The translations under genes and the position numbers were made by a program. A DNA stretch of 64,000 bases from Psychromonas sp. CNPT3 (lineage in GTDB: Bacteria > Pseudomonadota > Gammaproteobacteria > Enterobacterales > Psychromonadaceae): contig NC_020802.1 in NCBI RefSeq assembly GCF_000153405.2, forward strand, positions 2,375,883-2,439,882. Reading direction: 5' to 3'. How positions within the stretch are numbered: position 1 is the stretch's first letter; every line of letters starts with the position of its first letter. Under the pieces are notes generated by a model, which saw nothing but the letters and a program-made list of their open reading frames with translations, did not search any database and was not told the origin of the DNA. Shown here piece after piece: positions 21,924 through 32,673 of this stretch.

Positions 21924-22817
21924 ATGCAAGTAATATCACATAAGCGTAGAGATTATCTATATGCACATAGCCCAACATTAGAAGTGCTTTCTAACGTTGC
22001 GATATTAACAACAAAAGATAAGCTTACCTGCTTAGAGCTATTGCAAGGATCATTAGATATTAATATCATGATGGCAAGTTTTTGCACCCTAGTGGCAAAA
22101 TTTGTCCGCCCTTTTAATATCAGCTTTAAATCCGCACATACCTCTTTTAATAAAGATAACAAAACGAATTATAAGTGTGCCAAAACGTTTCATTTTCCTT
22201 TATCTTCGACTAGTCCTTGTATTGGTCAACTCACTTATGAAAGTGAGCAGGCACTTAGCCATCGCGATAACAAAATATTAATGGAATTACACCTATTACT
22301 TTTACCGATGTTAAAACATACGTTAAAACTGAGTGAATTAAACATTATGGTGTTTAAAGATCACCTCACTAACATTGGTAATAGAGCCTATTACGATGAG
22401 GTATTACAACTCGCCATCGACAAGAATTATCGTGATAATAAAGGTTTATCCTTACTCATTTTTGATGTCAATGATTTCAAAAATATTAATGATACTTATG
22501 GTCACTTTAAAGGCGATCAGGTGTTACAACAATTTGCGCATCTGTTAACGACCGTCATACGTGCATCGGATATGGCATTTCGTTTAGGGGGTGATGAATT
22601 TGCCATTGTATTACAGGCTACAACAGATAAATCGAGTAATAAAGTGCAACAGCGCCTTAGTGACGCCCTAAAAGAGGATCCTTTTTTAAGTACACTTTCT
22701 TTATCAAGCAGTGTGGGTTGTGCTCACTGGGATAGAAGCAAAACCGCATTAACGCTGTTCCAAGAAGCAGATGAAGATCTTTATAAACATAAAAAATCAA
22801 ACAAAGGAAAGGCTTAG
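21924..22817 (+). CDS. diguanylate cyclase (GGDEF domain)
   Basis: This 297-residue cytoplasmic protein should make the second messenger cyclic di-GMP. The C-terminal GGDEF domain (about residues 140-295) begins with FKDHLTNIGNRAYYDEVL. It has the metal-binding FDVNDFKNINDTYGH and the intact active-site motif GGDEF at 222-226, preceded five residues earlier by RASD, a product-inhibition I-site. The N-terminal 135 residues have no membrane helix and look like a divergent GAF-type sensor domain, unassigned. A strong AGGAGG ribosome-binding site precedes the ATG. Its 3' end overlaps tilS on the opposite strand by 21 bp. Confidence 0.92.
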   Translation: MQVISHKRRDYLYAHSPTLEVLSNVAILTTKDKLTCLELLQGSLDINIMMASFCTLVAKFVRPFNISFKSAHTSFNKDNKTNYKCAKTFHFPLSSTSPCIGQLTYESEQALSHRDNKILMELHLLLLPMLKHTLKLSELNIMVFKDHLTNIGNRAYYDEVLQLAIDKNYRDNKGLSLLIFDVNDFKNINDTYGHFKGDQVLQQFAHLLTTVIRASDMAFRLGGDEFAIVLQATTDKSSNKVQQRLSDALKEDPFLSTLSLSSSVGCAHWDRSKTALTLFQEADEDLYKHKKSNKGKA

Positions 22818-24122
22818 AGTCTCATCCGTTGTTAAACATATTTTTTGCATTTGGCATTGCCACAGACCAAGTGCCGCATAAAGCTCGCCATCGATAAAAA
22901 TAAATGGCACTTGTGCGCGTAGCCAAGGTGGCAAGTTATATTCATGTAATAATTTTTTTATACTTCTAGATGCATAACGATGTATCGGCTGGCAGGATAA
23001 ACTTGCCGGCAAATGTTGCCGAAATCGAATTTCAACGCAGTGTTGCTTCGCGGTAAAACCCGCATTGGCGGATATTTTTATCTGCAATTTACCCGCACAC
23101 AAAAATAATATGTCTTCACCCTTCCAAACACACACCTCTTTTTCAATCTGCATTTTTTGCTCATCTACAAAATAAAGATCATCTTGATAACGACGTACGC
23201 TCATCGATTTAAAATTCATTTTAGGACAAGCGCCCTCATCACAAAGGGCAATATCATGCCAAAGTGCAATAAGCTGTTTTGTCGAGGGATATGCAAGTTC
23301 AACACTTTTAAACCACTGCCGTAATACATTACTGCGCCGCGTGGCGGTTAAGGCTTTTAATGCACTGATATTAAGCACTGCATCATTTAATAATCGCCTT
23401 ATACACAGCTTGAAATCAACCTCGGTTAATTCATCGATCAGGGTTTGCTGCGCTTGGCAGTGCAATGCACTGCGGGCCGCCGTTTTAGCAATGCTTGGCC
23501 AGCGCGCTTTTAATAATGGGGTGATGCTGTGGCGAATAAAATTACGATCGAAACGTTGATCTTGATTACTTTCATCTTCAATCCACGCCAATGAAAACAA
23601 GGCAGCATAATCTTCAATTTGCTGGCGAGATACATCTAAAAGAGGCCTTATCAGCATCCCTTTGGGCAATTTTTGCGTCGCCAAAACACCTTGTAACCCG
23701 GTTAATCCCGCACCTCTTTTAAGGGCTAACAAGATACTTTCAAGTTGATCGTCTTGATGATGCGCAGTGACTAAACAGGTCGTTACCGATGCATTTTCTT
23801 GCAACGCTTTGTACCTGTGCTCACGCGCCACCGCCTCCAAACTACTTCTGTTTTTTTTATCTAAGTGCACGCGGGTCGCACAAAAGTCGACATTCAACGC
23901 TTTGCATAATGTACTGCAAAAAAGTAGCCAGTCATCCGCATGTGCGCTAAGGCCATGATGCACATGATGTGCCATCACCTTGCCGTTATGTAAACGAGAA
24001 AAAAGATGTAATAACACCACAGAGTCCATGCCACCACTTAATGCAATTTTAAAATTATCGCATTGTGGCGCAAGTGTTTTTAATTGCGCTTGTAAATAAG
24101 GTAATAAATCACAATCTTTCAT
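22797..24122 (-). CDS. tilS: tRNA(Ile)-lysidine synthetase
   Basis: TilS attaches lysine to C34 of the minor isoleucine tRNA, converting its anticodon to read AUA. The 441-residue protein has the PP-loop ATP site ALSGGMDSVVLLHL (SGGMDS at 29-34), then AHHVHHGLS, TAHHQDDQLESILLALKRGAGLTGL and IRPLLDVSRQQIEDYA, typical of the family. The C-terminal TilS substrate-binding domains follow (residues 210-441). It lies 49 bp after dnaE. In E. coli accA, ldcC and tilR separate dnaE from tilS, so here the intervening genes, including accA, are gone. Confidence 0.95.
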   Translation of the reverse strand: MKDCDLLPYLQAQLKTLAPQCDNFKIALSGGMDSVVLLHLFSRLHNGKVMAHHVHHGLSAHADDWLLFCSTLCKALNVDFCATRVHLDKKNRSSLEAVAREHRYKALQENASVTTCLVTAHHQDDQLESILLALKRGAGLTGLQGVLATQKLPKGMLIRPLLDVSRQQIEDYAALFSLAWIEDESNQDQRFDRNFIRHSITPLLKARWPSIAKTAARSALHCQAQQTLIDELTEVDFKLCIRRLLNDAVLNISALKALTATRRSNVLRQWFKSVELAYPSTKQLIALWHDIALCDEGACPKMNFKSMSVRRYQDDLYFVDEQKMQIEKEVCVWKGEDILFLCAGKLQIKISANAGFTAKQHCVEIRFRQHLPASLSCQPIHRYASRSIKKLLHEYNLPPWLRAQVPFIFIDGELYAALGLWQCQMQKICLTTDETLSLSFV

Positions 24123-24171
24123 CTTTTCTCATCTTCATAAAGTTAGGTTAATAAATCAATAGCTTAAAAAC

Positions 24172-27100
24172 CTAACTTGTTATTTGTTCAAATTGCAAAC
24201 TGACGTTGTCGTCGCCCAGTAATTTTTGCAACGCAAAAAGTAAATCATCACTCGGTGTCACCGACCACGATAAACCTAACGCTAACTCCGCACATGCCTT
24301 TTCCTGCGTATATTGTATATAAACGGGGCACAAACCACCTTTAGCGACTTGCAATGCCTCGTTAAAATGCACCTGAAAATCATCTGCTATCTTTTCTTTA
24401 TTTATTTTTAAACGCAATTTAGAGGCAAAACGCTCGCGCGCCTGATCAATACTCATCACTTCTCTCGCGTTCATTTTAAGACCACCATTAAAGAAGTCTT
24501 CACTCACTTGGCCTTGTAATACAATGACTTTATCCATCACTAATAACGCTTCATATTGGTCAAGAAGATCAGCAAAGATGGTGATATCGATGCGTGCGGT
24601 TCTATCGTCTACGGTTAAAATCCCCATACGCTTACCCGCTTTGGTCACCATCACACGCAGGCCAATAATAAGCCCCGCTATTCGGCTATTTTGTCCACGG
24701 CGGTCACTGCTTAAATCAACAATAGGCTTACAATGAAACGCCCGTATATGCGCTTCATATTGATTGATCGGATGCCCGGTTAAATATAATCCTAAGGTTT
24801 CTTTTTCACCCGCAAGCCACTGCTTCTCAGGCCATTTTTCAACTTTAGAAAATCTATTTTCAATATCAGCACTGTCCGTCGTTAACACACCAAACAAATC
24901 GCACTGACCAAATGATTCAGCCCTTTTATGCTGCGTTGCAGACGCTAAGGCTAAGGGTAAATTTTCCATTAAAGCTGCCCTGTGAGGGCCTAAATTATCT
25001 AATGCACCGGCTAATATTAATTTTTCAATAATACGTTTACCACAATGCTTTAAATCCACTCGATTACAAAAATCAAAAAGATCGCGGAAATCCCCACCAA
25101 TCGTGCGCGCCTCTATAATGGCATTAATCGGGCCTTCACCCACACCTTTCACCGCCCCAATACCATAAATAATGCGCAGGTTTTTATCGACATTAAATTT
25201 AAACTGGCCTTCATTCACATCAGGTGGACACAGATTAAGCCCCATGCGCTGACATTCTGACACCAAAATAACCACTTTGTCGGTATTATCCATATCCGCA
25301 GAAAGTACGGCTGCCATAAAGTAGGCAGGATAAAATGTTTTCATCCACAGCGTTTGATACGACACTAACGCATAGGCCGCCGAGTGTGATTTATTAAAAC
25401 CATAACCCGCAAACTTTTCTACTAAATCAAATATTTTCATGGCGAGTTCGCCATCTATGCCATTATTAATCGCACCTTGCTCAAAGGTGCTCCGTTGTTT
25501 CGCCATCTCTTCAGGTTTCTTTTTACCCATCGCGCGGCGTAACATATCAGCGCCACCCAAGGTATAACCCGATAATATCTGCGCAATTTGCATCACTTGC
25601 TCTTGATACAAAATAATACCGTAAGTAGGATCTAGTATTTCTTTGAGTGATTCATGTTGCCATTTTTCATCGGGGTAAGAGACCGCTTCACGACCATGTT
25701 TACGCTCAATAAAGTTATCTACCATGCCAGAGCCTAATGGACCGGGCCTAAATAACGCCACTAAGGCTATCATATCTTCAAAGGAATCCGGTTGTAGACG
25801 CCTAATAAGATCTTTCATACCGCGTGATTCAAGCTGAAAGACCGAAGTGGTTTCATAGCGTTTTAAAAGCTCAAAACATTTAGGCTCCGTTAAGCTTATG
25901 CGCTCTATTTCAATCGCCTCTTCACCGCGATCGCTTTTATGCGCATTGGCCATATCCAATGCCCACTGAATGATAGTGAGGGTACGCAAACCTAGAAAAT
26001 CGAATTTAACCAGACCCGCGGTTTCAACATCATTCTTATCAAATTGCGTAACGGGATTCTTACCTTCATCATCACAGTACAAAGGTGCAAAATCGGTAAT
26101 GGTCGTGGGTGAAATAACCACGCCACCGGCATGTTTACCCGCATTACGAATAGTGCCTTCCAATGTTCGACACATATCAATCAAGTCGCGCACTTCTTCA
26201 CTGCCATCGTAGCGCTCTTGCAAGCGAGGCTCTTCCTCAAACGCTTTGCTCAGCGTCATGCCTGGCGTCGGCGGAACCAGTTTAGAAATACTATCGACAA
26301 AACCATAAGGATGACCCAGTACTCGGCCCACATCACGAATAACCGCTTTGGCGGCCATAGTCCCAAAGGTAATAATTTGCGAAACCGCATCACGACCATA
26401 TAATTGCGCAACATGATCAATCACTTCATCACGTCTTTCCATGCAAAAATCGATATCAAAATCGGGCATCGACACACGCTCTGGATTCAAAAATCGCTCA
26501 AACAGTAAATCGAGTTTTAATGGATCTAAATCGGTAATATTAAGTGCGTATGCAACCAATGATCCCGCACCACTCCCACGTCCTGGACCGACCGGTATTC
26601 CATTGTCTTTACTCCACTGAATAAACTCCATTACAATCAAGAAATAACCCGGAAATCCCATCGAGTTAATGACCTCGAGTTCAATTCTCAAGCGCTCATC
26701 ATAAGGCGCGCGTATCTGCGCAAAATCAGCACTGTTTTTATCAAATAAAAACTCTAAACGGGCGTTTAAACCTTGGCGAGAAACCTCAATAAAATAATCA
26801 TTAATGGGTTTACCTTGCGTAGGGAAGTCGGGTAAAAAACACTCACCTAACCGTAGTGTCACGTTACAACGCTTGGCTATTTCAACGCTATTTTGCAATG
26901 CTTCAGGGATATCTGAAAAGAGCTCGCACATCTCTTCTGGGCTGCGTAAATACTGCTCTTCACTGTAATCATGCGGGCGACGTTCATCGCCTAATGTATA
27001 GCCCTGATTGATACACACGCGGATAACATGCGCATCAAATAATGTTTTGTTAGAAAAAACGACTTGGTTGGTAGCCACCACCGGCAATTGATGTTTTTCA

Positions 27101-27684
27101 GCCCACTCGAGAGCATGGTGTATATACGTCTCTTCTTTAACACGCCCTGTGCGTATCAATTCAAGATAATAACGTTGTGGAAAATAAGTTTGATAAAATT
27201 GCGTTATCTCACTCGCCAATTCAAAATGGCCCTTTAATAACATTTTACCCAAGTCGCCCTCTTTGGCTCCAGAAAGTAAAATAATACCGTGGTTATATTC
27301 TTTGAGCCAATCTTGATCAAGAATTGCGCGCCCACCAACATGGCCTCGAAAATAAGCTTTGGATATAAGCTCCGTTATATTTTTATAACCCTCATTGTCC
27401 ATTGCAAGAGCCGTAATGCGAAACTGCTCTTTTTCTAAAATTTCACTTTGCACCCAAAAATCGACACCCACCAATGGCTTTACACCCGCACTATGTGCTG
27501 CAGTATAAAACTTCACTAAGCCACAAAAATTAGTTTGGTCGGTTAAGGCAATGGCAGGCATGTTCATTGCGGCTGTATTTGCAATCAACGCTTTTACTTT
27601 GGTTAAACCATCAACCATCGAAAAGTCACTGTGTACTCTTAAGTGAATAAATTTAGGATCATGACTTACACTGGATTCGGACAT
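24172..27684 (-). CDS. dnaE: DNA polymerase III alpha subunit
   Basis: DnaE is the replicative polymerase. The 1170-residue protein has the N-terminal PHP domain ([16 protein letters not shown], about 1-270) and the palm with [24 protein letters not shown] and the two catalytic aspartates in [17 protein letters not shown]. It also has the fingers/thumb with [26 protein letters not shown], a helix-hairpin-helix region and a C-terminal OB fold ([22 protein letters not shown]). I chose the ATG at 27682-27684, with GGAAG six bases upstream; the frame runs 15 codons further but those do not resemble DnaE. It follows rnhB by 63 bp. Confidence 0.98.
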   Translation of the reverse strand: MSESSVSHDPKFIHLRVHSDFSMVDGLTKVKALIANTAAMNMPAIALTDQTNFCGLVKFYTAAHSAGVKPLVGVDFWVQSEILEKEQFRITALAMDNEGYKNITELISKAYFRGHVGGRAILDQDWLKEYNHGIILLSGAKEGDLGKMLLKGHFELASEITQFYQTYFPQRYYLELIRTGRVKEETYIHHALEWAEKHQLPVVATNQVVFSNKTLFDAHVIRVCINQGYTLGDERRPHDYSEEQYLRSPEEMCELFSDIPEALQNSVEIAKRCNVTLRLGECFLPDFPTQGKPINDYFIEVSRQGLNARLEFLFDKNSADFAQIRAPYDERLRIELEVINSMGFPGYFLIVMEFIQWSKDNGIPVGPGRGSGAGSLVAYALNITDLDPLKLDLLFERFLNPERVSMPDFDIDFCMERRDEVIDHVAQLYGRDAVSQIITFGTMAAKAVIRDVGRVLGHPYGFVDSISKLVPPTPGMTLSKAFEEEPRLQERYDGSEEVRDLIDMCRTLEGTIRNAGKHAGGVVISPTTITDFAPLYCDDEGKNPVTQFDKNDVETAGLVKFDFLGLRTLTIIQWALDMANAHKSDRGEEAIEIERISLTEPKCFELLKRYETTSVFQLESRGMKDLIRRLQPDSFEDMIALVALFRPGPLGSGMVDNFIERKHGREAVSYPDEKWQHESLKEILDPTYGIILYQEQVMQIAQILSGYTLGGADMLRRAMGKKKPEEMAKQRSTFEQGAINNGIDGELAMKIFDLVEKFAGYGFNKSHSAAYALVSYQTLWMKTFYPAYFMAAVLSADMDNTDKVVILVSECQRMGLNLCPPDVNEGQFKFNVDKNLRIIYGIGAVKGVGEGPINAIIEARTIGGDFRDLFDFCNRVDLKHCGKRIIEKLILAGALDNLGPHRAALMENLPLALASATQHKRAESFGQCDLFGVLTTDSADIENRFSKVEKWPEKQWLAGEKETLGLYLTGHPINQYEAHIRAFHCKPIVDLSSDRRGQNSRIAGLIIGLRVMVTKAGKRMGILTVDDRTARIDITIFADLLDQYEALLVMDKVIVLQGQVSEDFFNGGLKMNAREVMSIDQARERFASKLRLKINKEKIADDFQVHFNEALQVAKGGLCPVYIQYTQEKACAELALGLSWSVTPSDDLLFALQKLLGDDNVSLQFEQITS

Positions 27685-27747
27685 AGAGCTTCCATCTGCT
27701 ACAGGGTGATTATTGAAATACGGGCACAAAAAAATGCCCGGCAGGCG

Positions 27748-28362
27748 TTATAATAAACCTAATACTTTTTTTACGGGTTTAAAGCTTTTTCGATATTCAT
27801 CGATTGGGCCATATTTCTCTAGCGCTTCAAAATGCGCTTTGGTTGGATAACCTTTATGCTTAGCAAAGCCATATTGAGGATACCGCGCATCAAGCTCGCG
27901 CATCTCACCATCACGCGTTACTTTAGCAATGATTGACGCCGCACTGATTTCAGCGACGCGTGCGTCGCCTTTAACTATCGCTTCGCAGGCCATATTTAAT
28001 GTAGGGCAACGATTACCATCAATAAAAACAAAATTAGGTTGCAAGGAGAGTCCTTGCACAGCGCGTTGCATAGCGAGCATCGTTGCCTGTAATATGTTTA
28101 TGTCATCAATTTCGGTCGGTGACGCTCGCCCAATTGAAATACATAAGGCTTTTTCTTGAATTTCAGTAAATAATAATGCCAGTTTTTTTTCACTTAACTT
28201 TTTAGAATCAGCCAATCCCTCAATAGGATTATTCGCATCTAATATCACAGCAGCCGTCACCACATCGCCCACTAAAGGCCCCCGGCCAACTTCATCAACA
28301 CCGGCAATATAGTCCACATCAGGGTAAACAATCTCTGCAAAAACGTTATTTATTTTACTCAT
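27748..28362 (-). CDS. rnhB: ribonuclease HII
   Basis: RNase HII removes ribonucleotides embedded in DNA and the RNA of RNA-DNA hybrids. The 204-residue protein shows the catalytic acid pair in [18 protein letters not shown], the third aspartate in [10 protein letters not shown] and the fourth in [18 protein letters not shown]. Its start overlaps the end of lpxB by 8 bp and dnaE follows, the standard lpxB-rnhB-dnaE order. Confidence 0.97.
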   Translation of the reverse strand: MSKINNVFAEIVYPDVDYIAGVDEVGRGPLVGDVVTAAVILDANNPIEGLADSKKLSEKKLALLFTEIQEKALCISIGRASPTEIDDINILQATMLAMQRAVQGLSLQPNFVFIDGNRCPTLNMACEAIVKGDARVAEISAASIIAKVTRDGEMRELDARYPQYGFAKHKGYPTKAHFEALEKYGPIDEYRKSFKPVKKVLGLL

Positions 28363-29503
28363 TTTTATTCTCTAATAATTTCACCACAGCTAAAGCGGCT
28401 TGCTCATCTGCATTACATTTTATTTGTTGGTGTAATTGTGTAAAGGTATGCACCATGTCATCGCCTCCCGCGCCAATTAAACGCTCTAGTTCCTGTTGCA
28501 TATTATCAACCGTACAGTCTTGCTGATTTAACTCTTTTACCACTTCTTTATCGGCAATTAAATTGGGTAAAGACGTATATTTAACGCTCGAGAGCGCCCT
28601 GGCTATCAGATAGGTTATGGCACTCACTTTATAAGCGACGACCATCGGCGCTTTAGCAAGCATCGCCTCTAATGCTGCCGTACCCGATGCTAATAAAACA
28701 AGATCAGCCGATTGTAAAATGTCACTAGAGTGTCCATCAAATAACGTAATAGGTAGCTCACTGGCGATTTCTTTTATTTGTAACATAAACTGCTCTTTAC
28801 GGCGTGCATTAACCATAGGAACAATAAATTCATATTCTGGATGCGCTTTGTGAATACGCTTTGCACACTCTAAAAATAATGGCCCAAGCATGGCAACTTC
28901 CGCTTTACGGCTACCCGGCAAAATCGCTAATAACTTTTGATCATCATCGAGTTTCAATACTTTACGCGCTTTTGATTTGTTACGCACTAAGGGCAGTTGA
29001 TCCGCTAAGGTATGGCCTATAAATTGGCAGGGAACATTAAATCTATCATAAAATGCTTTTTCAAAAGGTAAAAAGGCTAACACTAAATCTGTCGCTTTGG
29101 CTATTTTATGAATGCGCCATTGCTTCCATGCCCACACAGAGGGGCTCACATAATGGATCGTTTTAATACCTTGCTGTTTTAATTTCAACTCTACCGTCAA
29201 ATTAAAATCAGGGGCATCAATACCAATAAATATATCAGGAGGATTTTCTAAAAAATGTGCAATGATTGATTTTCGGATACTTAAAATACTGCGCAATTTA
29301 CCGAGAACTTCTACAAAACCCATCACCGATAACGCTTCTAAAGGATGCAAAGAAACACACCCTTGGGCTATCATTTTAGGCCCTGCAATACCTTCAAAAA
29401 TAGCATCCGGATAGTGAACCTTTAATGCTTTAATTAATCCTTCACCGAGAATATCACCCGAAGCTTCTCCTGCAATAAGGCCGATACGTAATACTTTTTT
29501 CAT
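28355..29503 (-). CDS. lpxB: lipid-A-disaccharide synthase
   Basis: LpxB condenses UDP-diacylglucosamine with lipid X to form the lipid A disaccharide at the inner face of the inner membrane. The 382-residue glycosyltransferase begins [24 protein letters not shown] and carries [41 protein letters not shown] and the C-terminal [12 protein letters not shown] region. I chose the ATG at 29501-29503, with AGAGGA six bases upstream. The frame extends 16 codons upstream, but that part is the lpxA-lpxB hairpin. Confidence 0.97.
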   Translation of the reverse strand: MKKVLRIGLIAGEASGDILGEGLIKALKVHYPDAIFEGIAGPKMIAQGCVSLHPLEALSVMGFVEVLGKLRSILSIRKSIIAHFLENPPDIFIGIDAPDFNLTVELKLKQQGIKTIHYVSPSVWAWKQWRIHKIAKATDLVLAFLPFEKAFYDRFNVPCQFIGHTLADQLPLVRNKSKARKVLKLDDDQKLLAILPGSRKAEVAMLGPLFLECAKRIHKAHPEYEFIVPMVNARRKEQFMLQIKEIASELPITLFDGHSSDILQSADLVLLASGTAALEAMLAKAPMVVAYKVSAITYLIARALSSVKYTSLPNLIADKEVVKELNQQDCTVDNMQQELERLIGAGGDDMVHTFTQLHQQIKCNADEQAALAVVKLLENKNE

Positions 29504-29515
29504 AAAATCCTCTGC

Positions 29516-29545
29516 AAAAAAAAGGCTCTGAGAGCCTTTTTTTTT
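29516..29545 (-). terminator. terminator-like hairpin between lpxA and lpxB
   Basis: On the minus strand AAAGGCTC / GAGCCTTT (eight pairs, three-base loop) runs straight into eight T residues, then the lpxB ribosome-binding site. By form it is a strong intrinsic terminator, placed inside an operon that is normally co-transcribed. Confidence 0.75.
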
Positions 29546-29555
29546 ATTCAAAAAC

Positions 29556-30344
29556 CTATCTCACAATGCCTCGACTCTCGACGCATATAAAATCATAGAG
29601 TATTTGTAATTCAGGACAATTGTCAATTTTCGCTTTGATAATTTCTTGCGCTTGACTGAGCTGATTACCATCACGGCAAAGTGCTTTATAAGCGCGTTTG
29701 ATTTCCATGATAGCAGCACTACTAAAACCACTGCGTTTTAAGCCAATCGAGTTAATACCTTGTGCCTGAACATAGTTTCCAGATGCCATAAAGTAAGGTG
29801 GTATATCTTTATTTACCGCAGAGCACCCACCAACCATCGCGTATTCACCCACACGGGTAAACTGATGCAAAGCAGAAAGTCCACCAATAATAACATGATT
29901 GCCTAACACGCTATGACCCGCTAAGGTCGCATTATTGGAAAGGATAATATTATTACCCAAGATACAATCATGCGCCACATGTACGTAAGCCATTAATAAG
30001 TTATTATTACCAATGATGGTGGTACTTTCATCCTGCGCAGTACCACGATGAATAGTACAACTTTCACGAAAGACGTTATTATCGCCAATCTCTAGAAATG
30101 TTTCTTCACCGTTATATTTTAAATCTTGGCAATCTTCACCAATGGAGGCAAATTGAAAAATCTTATTGCCTTTACCCATTTTAGTAGGACCATTCACCAC
30201 AACATGAGGTGCAATCCAACAATCATCGCCTATTTCAACACGCGCACCAATAATCGTATAAGGGCCTATTTCGACGTTCTTACCAATAATTGCACTTTCG
30301 TGAACAATTGCGGTTGCATGTATCTTTGCTGTAGAATCAATCAT
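29556..30344 (-). CDS. lpxA: UDP-N-acetylglucosamine acyltransferase
   Basis: LpxA adds the first 3-hydroxyacyl chain to UDP-GlcNAc, starting lipid A synthesis. The 262-residue protein, the same length as in E. coli, is a left-handed beta helix built of hexapeptide repeats from residue 3 to about 185. The catalytic histidine region is [13 protein letters not shown] and [20 protein letters not shown] follows, with the helical C-terminal domain after it. The ATG at 30342-30344 overlaps the fabZ stop by one base (TAATG), so translation is probably coupled. Confidence 0.98.
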   Translation of the reverse strand: MIDSTAKIHATAIVHESAIIGKNVEIGPYTIIGARVEIGDDCWIAPHVVVNGPTKMGKGNKIFQFASIGEDCQDLKYNGEETFLEIGDNNVFRESCTIHRGTAQDESTTIIGNNNLLMAYVHVAHDCILGNNIILSNNATLAGHSVLGNHVIIGGLSALHQFTRVGEYAMVGGCSAVNKDIPPYFMASGNYVQAQGINSIGLKRSGFSSAAIMEIKRAYKALCRDGNQLSQAQEIIKAKIDNCPELQILYDFICVESRGIVR

Positions 30345-30796
30345 TAAACCTCTCTTCTTGCACACATTATCATCGCCTGACAAGCGACTTCACCATCGAC
30401 TTTAGCAGTACATTCAAATTTACCCATACCGCGACGCTCTTTCAAATAGATAACTTCAAGCTCTAATACATCACCCGGTACAACGGGTCTACGAAAACGT
30501 ACTTTATCAATAGACGCTAAAAAATAAAGTTCATTCGGTGCAGGCTTGCCATATGTTGCAAACGCTAAAATACCCGTCGCTTGCGCTAAGGCTTCAATGA
30601 TCATAACGCCAGGAAACACAGGGTGTCCTGGAAAATGCCCTTGAAATTGAGGCTCATTAAAAGATACATTCTTAATGGCTTGTAGCGTTTTTCCTGGTTC
30701 ATAATCAATCACGCGATCGACTAATAAAAAAGGGTAGCGATGTGGAAGAAGATCCATGATCTCTTTAATATCTAATGAATTTAACTCGTTGCTCAT
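30344..30796 (-). CDS. fabZ: 3-hydroxyacyl-[acyl-carrier-protein] dehydratase FabZ
   Basis: FabZ dehydrates 3-hydroxyacyl-ACP in fatty acid elongation, sharing substrate with LpxA. The 150-residue hot-dog-fold protein has [14 protein letters not shown] (catalytic histidine), [27 protein letters not shown] (catalytic glutamate on the central helix) and [10 protein letters not shown] chose the ATG at 30794-30796, which has AAGGAA upstream; the 13 codons before it are lysine/asparagine-rich spacer. It sits between lpxD and lpxA as in E. coli. Confidence 0.98.
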   Translation of the reverse strand: MSNELNSLDIKEIMDLLPHRYPFLLVDRVIDYEPGKTLQAIKNVSFNEPQFQGHFPGHPVFPGVMIIEALAQATGILAFATYGKPAPNELYFLASIDKVRFRRPVVPGDVLELEVIYLKERRGMGKFECTAKVDGEVACQAMIMCARREV

Positions 30797-30812
30797 GGAA
30801 TTTTCCTTATTT

Positions 30813-31829
30813 TTATTCTTGTATTTTTTTTTCAAGTTGTTTAACTCGTTTAAACAACTGTGCTATTTTTAATGTATATGCCGTCGTTTTACGCCATTCT
30901 TTATTGGTCGTTGCTGGGACGCCTGATGAATAAACACCCGCTTCTTTAATGCTACGCACAACCATACTGTTACCCGTGATCACGGCATTATCTGCTATTG
31001 TAATATGCCCGTTCATCTGCACACCGCCCGCTATAATACAATTTTTCCCAATAACCGTGCTACCCGCTATATTCGAGCCCCCTGCTATCGCAGTATTTTC
31101 ACCAATCTCCACATTATGTGCAATCTGACATTGATTATCAATTTTAACACCATCTGCAATTAGCGTATCTGATAATGCGCCACGATCAATGGTGGTAGAT
31201 GCACCGATTTCAACATCATCACCCATAATAACTTTGCCGATTTGTGGTATTTTTATCCACTTACCTTGATACGGTGCATTACCAAAACCATCCGATCCAA
31301 TGACTGTATTGGCATGTATAATACAGCGCTTACCAATTTGTGATGAATGATAAATCGTCACATTAGGGTATATTTTAGTTTCATCTGCAATCGAGCTATT
31401 TAAGCCGATGACGACATTTGCAGAAATTTGACAATTATTGGCTATGCTAACACCCGCTTCAATTACCACATTTTCAGCAATCGCCACGTTTTCACCAATC
31501 GTTGCAGAATGATGAATAGTCGCACTGCTTGCAATTCCTTGGCGCAATACAGGCGTAGTATCAAAGATGCGCGCAAGCATGGCATAACCCACATATGGGT
31601 TATCCATAAACAGCGCGTTACCTTGATAAGTCGCTTGGAGTTCACTCGGTAAAACAATAGCACTCGCTTGGCATTGCCCTATTCTCGTTAATAGTTTTTT
31701 ATCCGAAACAAAGGTGATATCGCCTTCACGGGCACTATCAAATGTCGCCAAATGCGACAATATTAATTCACCATCACCACTGTATTGTGCGTTTAGTAGC
31801 TCGCTTAATTTTGACAAATTATATTTCAT
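30813..31829 (-). CDS. lpxD: UDP-3-O-acylglucosamine N-acyltransferase
   Basis: LpxD adds the second hydroxyacyl chain in lipid A synthesis. The 338-residue protein has the N-terminal uridine-binding domain ([18 protein letters not shown], 1-100). A left-handed beta helix of hexapeptide repeats follows (about 105-290), with the catalytic-histidine region [22 protein letters not shown], and then a C-terminal helix. It follows skp after a 198-bp gap in which I see only AT-rich sequence. It precedes fabZ by 16 bp. Confidence 0.98.
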   Translation of the reverse strand: MKYNLSKLSELLNAQYSGDGELILSHLATFDSAREGDITFVSDKKLLTRIGQCQASAIVLPSELQATYQGNALFMDNPYVGYAMLARIFDTTPVLRQGIASSATIHHSATIGENVAIAENVVIEAGVSIANNCQISANVVIGLNSSIADETKIYPNVTIYHSSQIGKRCIIHANTVIGSDGFGNAPYQGKWIKIPQIGKVIMGDDVEIGASTTIDRGALSDTLIADGVKIDNQCQIAHNVEIGENTAIAGGSNIAGSTVIGKNCIIAGGVQMNGHITIADNAVITGNSMVVRSIKEAGVYSSGVPATTNKEWRKTTAYTLKIAQLFKRVKQLEKKIQE

Positions 31830-32027
31830 ACTGTCTATCCATTATCTTTAACAATTATTTTTTTTAAAGAAAACATAATAACCTCAATGCAGAGAATTTT
31901 ATCTTTTCTTTAAAAAAAACAGATACTTTTATTAATGTAAATCCCCTGCAGTTTCTACGCCTTTATTGTAGCGTAAAAAGCAGAGGAATTCGGTTTTTTA
32001 TCTATATCTAAGAGTCTTTCTTACTCT

Positions 32028-32537
32028 CTACTTTTTACTGATCTCTTGGATCACTAGATCTGAAATATCATATGCTGGCGTTGCAAAAATAATTTGCTCC
32101 CCATTTAAGATCAGATCATAATGACCTTTTTTAGCAACGGAGTTGATAACATCGCGTACGACGATCAACGCTTTTTGTTGCTCTTCACCTTGGCGGCGAC
32201 GATTATCTTCTTCAAATGCTTTACGATTGATCTTATATTCAGACATTTTCACTTGTATTTTACGCTGTATCGCCGTTACTTCTGCAGGCTTCATCAACTC
32301 TGAATCACGTTTTAATGTTGTTTCATATTTAGTTATTTTTTTCTCTAGCGCTTGCAGAGCTTGGTAACGCCCCTTAAACTCAGACTCTAATTTTTTAATA
32401 ATACGTGCACGTTGTGGGGACTCTTTCATTATTTTAGAAGGATAAACAACGCCAATTTTTTGTGCATCAGCAGCAAATACGCTAGAGGTTGCAAGTATTG
32501 CAACGCTAAGCATCATAACTTTAAATAAACCTTTCAT
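32028..32537 (-). CDS. skp: periplasmic chaperone Skp (OmpH)
   Basis: Skp holds unfolded outer-membrane proteins on their way to the Bam complex. The 169-residue protein has a signal peptide ending ATSSVFA, then IGVVYPSKIM and a long charged coiled-coil region (about residues 50-130) forming the tentacles, rich in lysine, arginine and glutamate. I chose the ATG at 32535-32537, with GGAG about ten bases upstream. It lies between bamA and lpxD, the conserved order. Confidence 0.94.
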   Translation of the reverse strand: MKGLFKVMMLSVAILATSSVFAADAQKIGVVYPSKIMKESPQRARIIKKLESEFKGRYQALQALEKKITKYETTLKRDSELMKPAEVTAIQRKIQVKMSEYKINRKAFEEDNRRRQGEEQQKALIVVRDVINSVAKKGHYDLILNGEQIIFATPAYDISDLVIQEISKK

Positions 32538-32605
32538 TTTGTGACTCCGTAAATAATATGATATAAAAAAAATAAAGATCCACAAGGATCTAAGGTCATA
32601 CATTT

Positions 32606-32644
32606 AATAAGCGCTGATGTATATCTATCACATCAGCGCTTATT
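32606..32644 (-). terminator. 15-bp perfect stem between bamA and skp
   Basis: AATAAGCGCTGATGT pairs perfectly with ACATCAGCGCTTATT across a nine-base loop. No T-run follows on the minus strand, so it may stabilise or process the bamA-skp transcript rather than end it. Confidence 0.5.
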
Positions 32645-32673
32645 AAAATAAGATCAAAGCATATCAGTATTGA

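Noticed and set aside
24234-24250. Shared 17-base string with 183-199 (CGCAAAAAGTAAATCATCAC-like)
   Set aside because: Both lie inside unrelated coding genes; chance similarity in AT-rich codons.
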